Below, in pieces: positions 1 to 7,989 of a stretch of DNA of 51,457 nucleotides. This DNA comes from an uncultured Thiothrix sp. (GTDB lineage: Bacteria > Pseudomonadota > Gammaproteobacteria > Poriferisulfidales > GCA-002705445). The position numbers and the translations under genes are program-made. The notes under the pieces were generated by a model. That model was not told the origin of the DNA, did no database searches, and saw only the letters and a program-made list of their open reading frames with translations. The stretch lies in the NCBI GenBank assembly GCA_902595225.1, contig CACJPG010000002.1, positions 201,675-253,131 on the forward strand. The letters run 5' to 3'. Every line of letters starts with the position of its first letter. The first letter of the stretch is position 1.

Positions 1-323
1 TCAACTATCGGTATCTCATCCAAAACTAAGAAACCATTACCATGCGTCCCAACTTTTATAGGATCGCCTTTATTTAATTTCTTTAATGATGTAGAGAGCG
101 GCCCATTTGGAACAGACACTGAGTATATTTCTAACAAAGACTCATCTGGGGAATTAACAAACGAATAAGGTCTTGCAACATCCTCGTTATCAATGTTCAA
201 AGATATTTTAGTGTATTGTCCTGCTGTAAACCTAACATTTGGAGCATCTATTTTTATTGAATATAGAGAGTCCGTCCAATGTTTTACACTAACTACTTCT
301 CCTTGTACCCATTTTTCTGTCAT
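1..323 (-). CDS. fpr: Ferredoxin--NADP+ reductase, 5' part only
   Basis: Partial gene running off the left edge; only the first 107 codons are present. The protein moves electrons between NADPH and ferredoxin or flavodoxin. The translation starts MTEKWVQGEVVSVKHWTDSL and follows the E. coli Fpr N-terminus closely, including the FTAGQYTK segment and the FAD-binding RPYSFVNSP motif at about residues 51-59. This is the FAD beta-barrel; the NADP-binding half lies outside. The ATG at 323 is the natural family start. It is divergent from the threonine deaminase gene, with an 89-bp AT-rich gap that must hold both promoters. I see no decisive promoter boxes there. Confidence 0.9.
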   Translation of the reverse strand, partial: MTEKWVQGEVVSVKHWTDSLYSIKIDAPNVRFTAGQYTKISLNIDNEDVARPYSFVNSPDESLLEIYSVSVPNGPLSTSLKKLNKGDPIKVGTHGNGFLVLDEIPIV

Positions 324-412
324 AATATGAATATATATAAATTAAAGTGGATATACTATACATAAATTCGTATAAGGCAATATAAATAATACTTGAAAAA
401 ATTAAATAAATT

Positions 413-1927
413 ATGGGAACCGACTATATTAAAGAAATTGAAAATAGTAATGTGTATGATGTTGCCAAGGTAACACCTATATCATTTCTTAACAAGATAT
501 CTTCAAAATATAAAAATAAAATTTACTTAAAAAGAGAGGATCTACAACCAATATTCTCTTTTAAGTGCCGTGGCGCATACAATAAGATCAGCAATCTCTC
601 AGATGACCAAAAATCTAGGGGCATCATTGCCGCATCTGCAGGAAATCACGCTCAAGGTGTTGCAATGTCAGCCAGTAAACTAAAAATAAGCGCGGTTATA
701 GTTATGCCGACAACAACACCATCAATTAAGATTGAATCCGTAAAAAAGTTTGGTGTAGAAGTCCTGCTCTTTGGGGATTCTTTTGACGAAGCATATGAAC
801 ATGCTTTAAAAATTTCAGAAGAGGAGAAAAGAATATTTATTCATCCCTTTAATGACCCATTAGTTATTGCGGGACAAGGTACAGTCGCAAAAGAAATAGT
901 CGAACAAGTAGAAAACGATCCAGATATCTTTTTTATACCTGTTGGTGGAGGAGGGTTAATATCTGGAATGTCATTATATTTAAAACAAAAGTATCCAAAC
1001 TCAAAAGTTTTTGGGGTTGAATCTGAGGATGCGCCGACTCTATACGCATCTATGAAAAACGGAAAACCAACATCCTTGGAGCAGGTAGGCCTTTTTGTAG
1101 ACGGGTGTGCGGTAAAAAGAATAGGGGATGAGACTTTTCGAATTTCTAATCAATATGTTGATGGGGTAATTCTTGTTTCTATCGACGAAACCTGTGCCGC
1201 CATTAAAGATATTTACGAGGATACAAGAATAATGTCAGAACCAGCAGGAGCTTTGTCAGTTGCTGGAATGAAGAAGTACATTTTAGAGAATAAGATTAAT
1301 GGCAAAAATGTATACGTTGTAAATTCTGGAGCAAATTTGAACTTTGATAGATTAAGACATGTTACAGAAAGAGCTGAAGTTGGAGAGGGAAAAGAATTAT
1401 TATTATCAGTCAATATACCTGAGGTGTCAGGAAGCTTTAGGTCGTTCTGTGAGGTGATTGGTAGGCGTAGTATTTCTGAATTTAATTACAGATATGCAAA
1501 TGAGAGCACCGCTAATGTTTTTGTAGGCATTAAAACAGATAATATATCTGAAGACTCAAGAAAAATTTTTGAGGATTTGAATGCCAAAAATTATACATAT
1601 ATCGATTTAACGATGGATGAGGTTGCAAAGTTACATTTAAGATATATGGTTGGAGGAAAGCCAAAATCAGATATTAATGAAAAATTATTTAGATTTGAGT
1701 TTCCAGAGAAGCCAGGAGCTCTATTAAATTTTCTTAATAAGATGCAAAAGGATTGGGATATAACTTTATTCCATTATAGAAATCATGGCTCTGCTTTCGG
1801 AAGAGTTCTTGTTGGCATAAACATAGGTAATTATGATAAAAGTGATCTTGATAATTTTCTTAAAGAGCTTGATTATAAGTATTCCGACGAAACCGAAAAT
1901 AAAGGATATTCTTCTTTTTTAAAATAA
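413..1927 (+). CDS. ilvA: Threonine deaminase (biosynthetic)
   Basis: Converts L-threonine to 2-oxobutyrate, the first committed step of isoleucine synthesis; cytoplasmic and PLP-dependent. At 504 aa it is close to E. coli IlvA (514). Visible motifs are the PLP lysine K51 in SFKCRGAY, the AGNHAQGVA loop near 76-84 and the phosphate-binding GGGG at 178-181. Residues from about 330 onward form the regulatory part with two ACT-like repeats (for example FRFEFPEKPGALLNFL), so feedback control by isoleucine is expected. The long C-terminal regulatory region argues against the short catabolic TdcB form. No strong Shine-Dalgarno is visible; the spacer before the ATG is A/T-rich. Confidence 0.95.
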   Translation: MGTDYIKEIENSNVYDVAKVTPISFLNKISSKYKNKIYLKREDLQPIFSFKCRGAYNKISNLSDDQKSRGIIAASAGNHAQGVAMSASKLKISAVIVMPTTTPSIKIESVKKFGVEVLLFGDSFDEAYEHALKISEEEKRIFIHPFNDPLVIAGQGTVAKEIVEQVENDPDIFFIPVGGGGLISGMSLYLKQKYPNSKVFGVESEDAPTLYASMKNGKPTSLEQVGLFVDGCAVKRIGDETFRISNQYVDGVILVSIDETCAAIKDIYEDTRIMSEPAGALSVAGMKKYILENKINGKNVYVVNSGANLNFDRLRHVTERAEVGEGKELLLSVNIPEVSGSFRSFCEVIGRRSISEFNYRYANESTANVFVGIKTDNISEDSRKIFEDLNAKNYTYIDLTMDEVAKLHLRYMVGGKPKSDINEKLFRFEFPEKPGALLNFLNKMQKDWDITLFHYRNHGSAFGRVLVGINIGNYDKSDLDNFLKELDYKYSDETENKGYSSFLK

Positions 1928-1942
1928 AATCACATGCAAAAA

Positions 1943-1964
1943 AAAGGCCTCTTTAGAGGCCTTT
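1943..1964. terminator. Bidirectional intrinsic terminator
   Basis: A perfect 9-bp stem (AAAGGCCTC / GAGGCCTTT) with a TTTA loop sits between two convergent genes. On the minus strand the stem is followed by an unbroken run of T, so it is a strong terminator for the histone-like gene. On the plus strand the T-run is short (TTT, then AATATT), so it is weaker for ilvA. Confidence 0.85.
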
Positions 1965-1984
1965 AATATTACTTAAAAACGAAA

Positions 1985-2347
1985 CTACCTTCTTTTCCTT
2001 TTAGTTGCTTTACGCTTCGTTTTTTTCTTAGCAACTTTTCGCTTTGCTGCCTTTTTCTTTACTTTCTTCTTAGCTACTTTTTTCTTCGCTACCTTTCTTT
2101 TAGCTACTTTTTTCTTCGCTTTTTTCTTAGCAACTTTTCTCTTAGCTGTTTTTTTCTTAGTTACCTTCCTTTTAGCAGCTTTTTTCTTAGTTACTTTCTT
2201 TTTTGCTTTCTTCTTGGTTTTTTTCTTAGCAACTTTTTTCTTAGCTGCTTTACGTTTTGTTACTTTTTTCTTAGCTGCTTTTCGTACTACCTTTTTCTTT
2301 GCAGCCTTCTTCCTTACTACCTTTTTCTTCTTACGTTTTATGGCCAT
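1985..2347 (-). CDS. Lysine/alanine-rich histone H1-like protein
   Basis: A 120-aa protein made almost wholly of K, A, R, V and T in degenerate repeats such as AAKKKV, AKRKV and TKKK, with no acidic residues. It resembles the basic tail of eukaryotic histone H1 and the AlgP/Hc-type proteins of some bacteria. It most likely binds DNA or RNA without sequence specificity and may compact the nucleoid. There is no globular domain or signal peptide. The start is supported by a strong GGAGG seven bases before the ATG. A good terminator follows, so it is probably monocistronic. It occupies the place downstream of 6S RNA where relatives usually carry the 5-formyl-THF cyclo-ligase gene. The repeats make its exact length prone to change. 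Confidence 0.75.
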   Translation of the reverse strand: MAIKRKKKKVVRKKAAKKKVVRKAAKKKVTKRKAAKKKVAKKKTKKKAKKKVTKKKAAKRKVTKKKTAKRKVAKKKAKKKVAKRKVAKKKVAKKKVKKKAAKRKVAKKKTKRKATKRKRR

Positions 2348-2772
2348 TTAAATCCTCCAAAACACTTAAAGTTGGTTTAAAGTTAGTTTACAAATAAAAG
2401 TTTAATGATCTAATTACAAAATACAATCTTTTTTTATAACAAATTTTACAGTTATTATTGTTAATTAAAAAAATATATTAAAAAATTTTTTTTTTAACGT
2501 TTTTTTCGTGAAAATTAAATTTTATTAACGTTTTTTTGCTTATTTTTAACTTTTTTTGGGTTTTTTTACGTAAAATTTTTTCTTTATTGTGTTTTTTCTA
2601 TCTTTTTCTATCTTTTTTTTTACAATTCTTTACTTTTTCTGAATTTTTTTCTTTTTTAATAACATGAATAATTATTTTTACATATTTTATAGAATACCAT
2701 TTAAATTTTTTATAACTTGGTATTTATTTATTTTTTTGTTGATTTTATTGTTAGAAATATTATGCGAATAAA
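2348..2772. other. Gene-free T-tract region, probably curved DNA
   Basis: No coding frame is supportable in these 425 bases. Between about 2486 and 2660 the plus strand carries many runs of 5-10 T separated by a few bases, often about 10 bp apart. Examples are TTAACGTTTTTTT at 2494 and again 31 bp later at 2525, and tandem TTTTTCTATC units near 2593. Helically phased A/T-tracts bend DNA. A short inverted repeat (AATACCA at 2693 / TGGTATT at 2718) lies near the end of the 6S RNA gene and might help terminate it. The promoter of the histone-like gene must also lie here. Confidence 0.5.
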
Positions 2773-2958
2773 ATTAAGAAATACCGATGTACCGTTATAA
2801 TTATTTTTCCTTGAACCCTTGAGTTCAAGTGGGCTCTAGATTAAAGCATTAGGCTTCCTAAATATTTAGGTATGCACACCTACTTTAAGATTCTCGATCC
2901 CTTAGTAAAAATTAGGAACAAAGATTTAATAACTATATCGTGTACATCAGTACTTATT
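2773..2958 (-). ncRNA. ssrS: 6S RNA (ssrS)
   Basis: Global regulator RNA that mimics an open promoter and sequesters sigma-70 RNA polymerase. On the minus strand the 3' half aligns by eye to E. coli 6S: GGTGTGCATACC, then GGAAGCCTAATGCTTT (E. coli GAGAAGCCTTAAAACTG), then CACTTGAACTCAAGGGTTC (E. coli CACCTTGAACCAAGGGTTC), then ACGGTACATCGGTATTTC near the 3' end. The closing stem forms: 5' TACTGATGTA (2952-2943) pairs along 10 bp with 3' TACATCGGTA. The length of about 186 nt matches the 184 nt of E. coli. It lies just downstream of zapA on the same strand, the conserved gammaproteobacterial position. Ends are approximate; a TATATT at 2966-2961 could be the -10 box. Confidence 0.88.
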
Positions 2959-3007
2959 TGAATATATCAAATAAAATTAAATATAACTAGTAGAATAAAA
3001 TGTGAGG

Positions 3008-3310
3008 TTACTCGGAAATTAAATTATCAAGCTTATGATTTAATTCGGATACCCTATTTTTTACAGATGAGTTTAGAGAATATGTTATATCTTTATAGCT
3101 TAAAGAATCTTTTGCAAAATTAAGAGCCGTGATAACTGCAATTCTGTCCAAACCAATTGTTTTACCCTCTGCTTTGGTCTTCATCATCTTATCATTTAAA
3201 AGTTCTGCAGATTTCATCAGCATTTCTCTTTCATTTTCATCGCAATACACGTCATAGTTTTGATTTAAAATCTTTACTGTTACAGGTATTTTCTTATTTT
3301 GATTTTCCAT
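3008..3310 (-). CDS. zapA: Cell division protein ZapA
   Basis: Small cytoplasmic protein (100 aa) that bundles FtsZ protofilaments at the division ring. The N-terminal half (VTVKILNQNYDVYCDENE) fits the ZapA fold, followed by helices with the family-typical AVITALNFAKDSL segment near residues 58-70 and a C-terminal coiled-coil helix. Its ATG overlaps the stop of the upstream coiled-coil gene by one base (TAATG), so the two are translationally coupled. 6S RNA follows about 50 bp downstream, as in other gammaproteobacteria. Confidence 0.88.
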   Translation of the reverse strand: MENQNKKIPVTVKILNQNYDVYCDENEREMLMKSAELLNDKMMKTKAEGKTIGLDRIAVITALNFAKDSLSYKDITYSLNSSVKNRVSELNHKLDNLISE

Positions 3311-3549
3311 TACTGATTGTACTCTAAAGATCTAAGCCTATTAATTATGCCTTCCACTTTACTTTGGACTTTCTGATTTTTTTCTTTTATTTTGAATTTT
3401 TCAGACACTTCTCTTTCTTGTCTTTCCTTAAGAAGCTCATTTTCTTTTTTTAAATCGTAATATTTCTTAGACAAATCTTCTATTCTTGATTCTAGATCGT
3501 CTAGTTCTTTATTTAGAGATGATATTATGTGATCATTATTCATATACAT
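3310..3549 (-). CDS. Coiled-coil protein of the TIGR02449 type upstream of zapA
   Basis: A 79-aa, almost entirely helical and highly charged protein with heptad-like spacing (for example LNKELDDLESRIEDLSKKYY), ending in RLRSLEYNQ. Small coiled-coil proteins of this type are regularly encoded next to zapA in gammaproteobacteria and are presumed to help in division, like ZapB. It is coupled to zapA by a one-base overlap. Two near starts exist (Met1 and Met3, at 3549 and 3543); neither has a clear ribosome site. The assignment rests on size, composition and position, and no function is demonstrated for the family to my knowledge. Confidence 0.7.
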   Translation of the reverse strand: MYMNNDHIISSLNKELDDLESRIEDLSKKYYDLKKENELLKERQEREVSEKFKIKEKNQKVQSKVEGIINRLRSLEYNQ

Positions 3550-3631
3550 ATATTATTCTTGGCGACTATATAGGTCAATAGGAAAATACAAAAATATAGA
3601 ATTTTTTATAGTTATTTTATGGTTTAAAGTT

Positions 3632-4936
3632 ATGGAATTATTATTAGATGAACTTAAAAGAAGAAGAATGGCATTGATAAACGAGATGCCTGATAATTCA
3701 ATTGCTATATTATCATCTGCTAATAAAAATTTCCGAACTAGGGATGTTGAAAATCCTTTTAGGCAAAATAGCGATTTCCTTTATATAACTGGTCTTAGTG
3801 AGCCAAACCTAATCAATGTAATTTTTAAAAATTCGAATAATCCACAAACAATTCTATTTAGAAATAATACCTCCGAAAAAGAAAGAATTTGGGATGGAAG
3901 TAGATTAGATAACCAAGATGTCCAAAAAAAGTATGGATTTGACAACATTTATAACTATGACAATTATTTAGATAAGCTAGTTGATCTATTGATTGATAAA
4001 GAAACCTTAGTTATAGAATCTGGTATTAACGATGAACTTGACAGCTTTATATCAAATAATATAGCTAATGCGTCAATTAATAATAGAGCTGGGGAATCTT
4101 TCCCCACAAAAATAGTAGCACTACACTCAATTACTCAAAAATTAAGAATGGTCAAATCTCAATTTGAAATAGATTTAGTTAAAAAAGCAGCCGAGGTTTC
4201 TATAGAAGGTCATATTTCTGCAATGAAAAAAGCAAAACCAGGCTTATATGAATATGAATTAGATGCAGAGATAAAATATGTTTTTAATAAAAATAATATG
4301 CCTAATGCATACATGTCTATTGTTGGGGGTGGTAACAATGCATGTACTCTTCATTATGTGAAAAATGATTCGAAGCTTAAAAAAAATGATTTAGTTTTAA
4401 TTGATTCTGCTGCGGAGTGTGACGGATACGCTTCAGATATTACTCGAACATTTCCAGTGGATGGTAAATTTACAAAAGAGCAGTCAGAAATTTATGATTT
4501 AGTTTTAAGCGCCCAAGAAAAAGCTATAAGTTTCATAAAACCCGGAATTACATGGGATGAACTTCATAATTTAACTGTTAAAATAATATCTGAAGGTTTA
4601 ATTGAGTTGGGCATTATTCAAGATAGTTTCGCAAATGTAATAAAAAATGAAATGTATAAGGATTTCTATATGCATAAAACTGGTCATTGGTTAGGTCTAG
4701 ATGTTCATGATGTTGGAGAATATGAAAATATTAAATTTTTACCAGGTATGGTGATTACTGTCGAACCAGGAATTTACATAGATCAGTCTAATATAAATGT
4801 TGAGAAAAAATGGAGAGGTATTGGTGTGAGAATAGAAGACGATGTCTTAGTAACAAATAATGGTAGCGAAGTATTAACAAAAAAACTTCCAAAAAATCGT
4901 AATGATGTAGAAAAAATTTGTAAAAATAATGGATAG
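3632..4936 (+). CDS. pepP: Xaa-Pro aminopeptidase (aminopeptidase P)
   Basis: Cytoplasmic di-metal peptidase that removes an N-terminal residue preceding proline. The 434-aa length is close to E. coli PepP (441). The N-terminal domain (1-170) has the FRQNSDFLYITG motif. The pita-bread catalytic domain shows all five expected metal ligands: D258 and D269 (LIDSAAECDGYASDITRTFP), H352 (HKTGHWLG), E378 (TVEPGIY) and E402 (VRIEDD). It is first in an operon with two ubiquinone hydroxylases, overlapping the next gene by 8 bp. The ygfB gene that often lies between zapA and pepP in relatives is absent. Confidence 0.93.
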   Translation: MELLLDELKRRRMALINEMPDNSIAILSSANKNFRTRDVENPFRQNSDFLYITGLSEPNLINVIFKNSNNPQTILFRNNTSEKERIWDGSRLDNQDVQKKYGFDNIYNYDNYLDKLVDLLIDKETLVIESGINDELDSFISNNIANASINNRAGESFPTKIVALHSITQKLRMVKSQFEIDLVKKAAEVSIEGHISAMKKAKPGLYEYELDAEIKYVFNKNNMPNAYMSIVGGGNNACTLHYVKNDSKLKKNDLVLIDSAAECDGYASDITRTFPVDGKFTKEQSEIYDLVLSAQEKAISFIKPGITWDELHNLTVKIISEGLIELGIIQDSFANVIKNEMYKDFYMHKTGHWLGLDVHDVGEYENIKFLPGMVITVEPGIYIDQSNINVEKKWRGIGVRIEDDVLVTNNGSEVLTKKLPKNRNDVEKICKNNG

Positions 4937-6146
4937 TAAAAGAAAAGAAGATATTTTGTTAGTCGGGGCAGGACTAACGGGCCTTACGTTTTGTAACTTT
5001 CTTAAAAACTCAAAATTAAAAATAACAATCTTAGACTCTAATCCTGATAAATTTTATAAAGAGGTAGATAATACAAGATATATTGTTTTATCAAATACAA
5101 GTAAAAAAATTCTATCGAAATTAGATTTGTGGCAAGATCTAGCAAAACATTGTTCAAAAATTGAAAATATACACATTTCTAAAAAGAATATTTTTGGTAA
5201 TACAATAGTTAAGGCAGAAGATGAAAACCTTGATAGCTTAGGCTACCAAATACCACTAAAAACCCTATTAAATAGCCTTTATAAAGGAATAAAAAAAAGT
5301 AAAAATATTAATTTTATAAATGAGGCAAAAGCAGTAGGATTAAATGGAGAGCGTGTGGCAAGCGTAAATTTTATACATAAAAACATTGAAAAAGAAATTT
5401 ACTCAAATTCTGTAATATTTTCAAGTGGCACTTTAGAGAAGATGTTTGAAAGCTATTTTGAAAAAAAAATTGAAAAAAATTATGAACAAAATGCAGTTGT
5501 CTGTGAAATATTGACAGACATATATGATTCAACAACAGCTTTCGAGAGATTCACCAACGACGGAATTCTTGGAGTTATTCCAAGAAAAAATAATTCTTGG
5601 ACACTAATCTACTCAACAAATAATCGAGAAACAAGTACTATCAAGTCATTAGATAAACAAAGCCTAAAAAGCTATTTCCAGAAACTTTTAAAATCCAAAT
5701 GCGGCAATATACTTCAGGTGAAAAATTTACAATTTTACCCTTTAAAACTTCAATATTATCCAAGTTTTTCAAATAAAAATATTTGCCTAATAGGAGACGC
5801 TGCGCATACTCTTCATCCAATCGCAGGGCAAAGTTTTAATCTCACTGTTCGCGATTGCCTAGAAATGTCAACTTTAATTGAAGAATCATTAACTAATGAT
5901 GATATTAATTTTATTGAGATTTTTTCAAAATTTGAAGCAAATAGGAAAAAAGAGGTACAAAGAATTGTAAGATTCACAGATTTTCTTGCATCTTTTGTTC
6001 ACGGAAAAAGTATAGTAAAAAATAAATTTATCACATTATCTTTACTATCTATTGATATGAATAGAAATTTAAGAACAAATATAATACGTTATTTACTAGG
6101 TGTTAATTTTTCTGATAAATTAATTACAAAAATGGAAAGTAAATGA
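4929..6146 (+). CDS. ubiH: Ubiquinone C6-hydroxylase (UbiH-type FAD monooxygenase)
   Basis: FAD-dependent monooxygenase of ubiquinone synthesis; in E. coli UbiH hydroxylates the ring at C6. Visible features are the N-terminal dinucleotide fold LLVGAGLTGLTF (about 10-21) and the C-terminal FAD motif GDAAHTLHPIAGQSFNL followed by RDC, typical of UbiH. The overlaps (8 bp with pepP, 4 bp with the next gene as ATGA) and the order pepP-ubiH-ubiI match E. coli. The middle region is divergent and Lys/Asn-rich, in keeping with the AT-rich genome. UbiH against another Ubi hydroxylase is decided mainly by gene order. Confidence 0.88.
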   Translation: MDSKRKEDILLVGAGLTGLTFCNFLKNSKLKITILDSNPDKFYKEVDNTRYIVLSNTSKKILSKLDLWQDLAKHCSKIENIHISKKNIFGNTIVKAEDENLDSLGYQIPLKTLLNSLYKGIKKSKNINFINEAKAVGLNGERVASVNFIHKNIEKEIYSNSVIFSSGTLEKMFESYFEKKIEKNYEQNAVVCEILTDIYDSTTAFERFTNDGILGVIPRKNNSWTLIYSTNNRETSTIKSLDKQSLKSYFQKLLKSKCGNILQVKNLQFYPLKLQYYPSFSNKNICLIGDAAHTLHPIAGQSFNLTVRDCLEMSTLIEESLTNDDINFIEIFSKFEANRKKEVQRIVRFTDFLASFVHGKSIVKNKFITLSLLSIDMNRNLRTNIIRYLLGVNFSDKLITKMESK

Positions 6147-7297
6147 AAAACGAGATAACAATAGTAGGTGCTGGCATAATTGGAATGAGTCTTGCTCTTG
6201 TTTTTTCTTCAAAGAACAAAAAAGTTACAATACTTGAAAGAAATTTAAAAAAAAGTCTATCGACAAATAGAATATATTCGATATCCACGAAATCGAAAAG
6301 TTTATTTGAAGAAATAAACGTATGGGGTAATTTAAAAGTATTAAATAAAATAAATAAAATGCATCTTTATTATAGAAAATTTAGCCAAGAAAAAAGCTTA
6401 TGTTTGCAATCGAATAAAAGAGAAATAGGTTATATATCTCAAAGCAATGATTTAATGAAAGCACTTTTAAAAGAAGTAAAGTGTGATGATAATATCGAAC
6501 TGATTGATAATTCAAATATAACTAATGTCTATGATGACGAAGATAAAATATTTCATTTAGAGGTTGATAATTCTAAACTTATAAAAACACATTATATATT
6601 TAGTTGTGAGGGAGCAAATTCACTGATAAAAAAACAATTAGATTCTAAATTTATAAAGAAAAATTATAATGCTAAAGCTTATGTATTTAATTTATCTCAT
6701 GAAATTTCAAACAAAAATATAGCCTATCAAATTTTCTTAGAAAGTGGGCCTATAGCTTTTTTACCAATTGGAGAAAAAGAATTTTCTATGGTAGTGAGTG
6801 TGAATAATAATAAAATTAATAAAAATATATTTGAAAAAGATAATATTGTTAATTTTATTAATAAAATAACAAATAAAAAGTTTGGGAAAATAAAATTAAC
6901 AAGTGATTTAATTTCTTTTGATTTATATGGCTTTAATTTAGAAAATTATAGATATGGGAATATTATATTTGTTGGAGATTCAGCACATTCAATTCACCCA
7001 CTTGCTGGGATGGGACTAAATTTAGGCATATCAGATATTATAGAAATCTCTAAATCTTTCGAAAAAACTATATCTTCTTTCGGTAATCTTAAATTTTTTG
7101 ATAATTATACGAGAAAGCAAAAAATAATTAATAGTCACGCGAGAGGTCAATTGGAAGCTATAGAAAAACTATATGCACTAGACAATAGCTTTATTGAAAA
7201 ACTAATTAACCTTGGTATGTCTAGTATAAATAATTCAGAATTCTTAAAAGATAATATAATAAGATATGCAAACCAAAACTTAAGTATATTTCGTTAA
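6143..7297 (+). CDS. ubiI: Ubiquinone C5-hydroxylase (UbiI/VisC-type FAD monooxygenase)
   Basis: Second FAD monooxygenase of ubiquinone synthesis, 384 aa; UbiI hydroxylates ring position C5 in E. coli. It has the ITIVGAGIIGMSLAL nucleotide-binding fold at residues 5-19 and the motif GDSAHSIHPLAGMGLNLG near 280, which is closer to UbiI/UbiF than to UbiH. It is coupled to ubiH by ATGA. Its TAA stop lies in a TTAA that also supplies the stop of the convergent ATPase gene, so no terminator separates them. Specificity for C5 rather than C6 or C1 is inferred from gene order. Confidence 0.85.
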   Translation: MKNEITIVGAGIIGMSLALVFSSKNKKVTILERNLKKSLSTNRIYSISTKSKSLFEEINVWGNLKVLNKINKMHLYYRKFSQEKSLCLQSNKREIGYISQSNDLMKALLKEVKCDDNIELIDNSNITNVYDDEDKIFHLEVDNSKLIKTHYIFSCEGANSLIKKQLDSKFIKKNYNAKAYVFNLSHEISNKNIAYQIFLESGPIAFLPIGEKEFSMVVSVNNNKINKNIFEKDNIVNFINKITNKKFGKIKLTSDLISFDLYGFNLENYRYGNIIFVGDSAHSIHPLAGMGLNLGISDIIEISKSFEKTISSFGNLKFFDNYTRKQKIINSHARGQLEAIEKLYALDNSFIEKLINLGMSSINNSEFLKDNIIRYANQNLSIFR

Positions 7298-7989
7298 CCG
7301 TAATTTACATAGTTTCTAATAATAGAATTTCCTTTTTCATTTATAAAGTCTTTAACCTTATCATGGAATATAATTTCGCCATCATCTAGAAAAATAATTT
7401 CTTTACCTATTCTATTAATTTGTGCAATATCATGTGATGTCATAAATATCTTTGTATTCTTCTCTGAAAGGCTTGTAATTATATTCTCAATTTCATTTTT
7501 ATAAACGGGATCTAATTGTGATGTTGGTTCGTCTAAAAAAATTATTTTTGGATTGCTAATAATGGACATGGCAATTGCAACCTTTTGCTTTTCTCCACCA
7601 GAAAGATATTTTGATTCTATATTGATTATACTTTCTAGATTCAATTGTTTTATGATTTTATCTACGCTTTCATTTGTTTCTATATTTTTTCTTTTTGCTA
7701 CATACACAATATTTTCGAAAGTTGTTCTATTTAGTAAAATTGGATTTTGAAAAACCATAGATTGCTTCTTTCTAACTTCATGAACTGGAATTTCTCCCCA
7801 ATTTATAGTCCCACTCGTGTGTTGAATTATTCCATGCAAAATTTTTAATAATGTTGATTTTCCTGAGCCGTTATTTCCAGCAATAATAGTTATCTTTTTT
7901 TCACTTGTAATTAGATTAATGTCTTTCAAAATTTTTTTATCCTTAGACATATAATTTAAATTTTTAATATTTAGTGGAAATATATTCAT
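7294..7989 (-). CDS. tupC: Tungstate-type ABC transporter ATP-binding protein
   Basis: ATPase subunit (231 aa) of an ABC importer. Walker A is GNNGSGKST near residue 38-46, the signature is LSGGEKQK, and Walker B is IIFLDEPTSQLDP with the switch histidine in MTSHD. The partner permease immediately upstream (4-bp ATGA overlap) looks like TupB, so the substrate is probably tungstate. Molybdate or another oxyanion is possible. It is last in a plsC-tupB-tupC operon. No periplasmic binding protein is encoded alongside. Confidence 0.8.
   Translation of the reverse strand: MNIFPLNIKNLNYMSKDKKILKDINLITSEKKITIIAGNNGSGKSTLLKILHGIIQHTSGTINWGEIPVHEVRKKQSMVFQNPILLNRTTFENIVYVAKRKNIETNESVDKIIKQLNLESIINIESKYLSGGEKQKVAIAMSIISNPKIIFLDEPTSQLDPVYKNEIENIITSLSEKNTKIFMTSHDIAQINRIGKEIIFLDDGEIIFHDKVKDFINEKGNSIIRNYVNYG

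Noticed and set aside
1985-2347. Short near-identical repeats that could suggest a CRISPR or satellite array
   Set aside because: They are in-frame codons for Lys/Ala-rich repeats of one protein with a ribosome site and terminator; there are no unique spacers.
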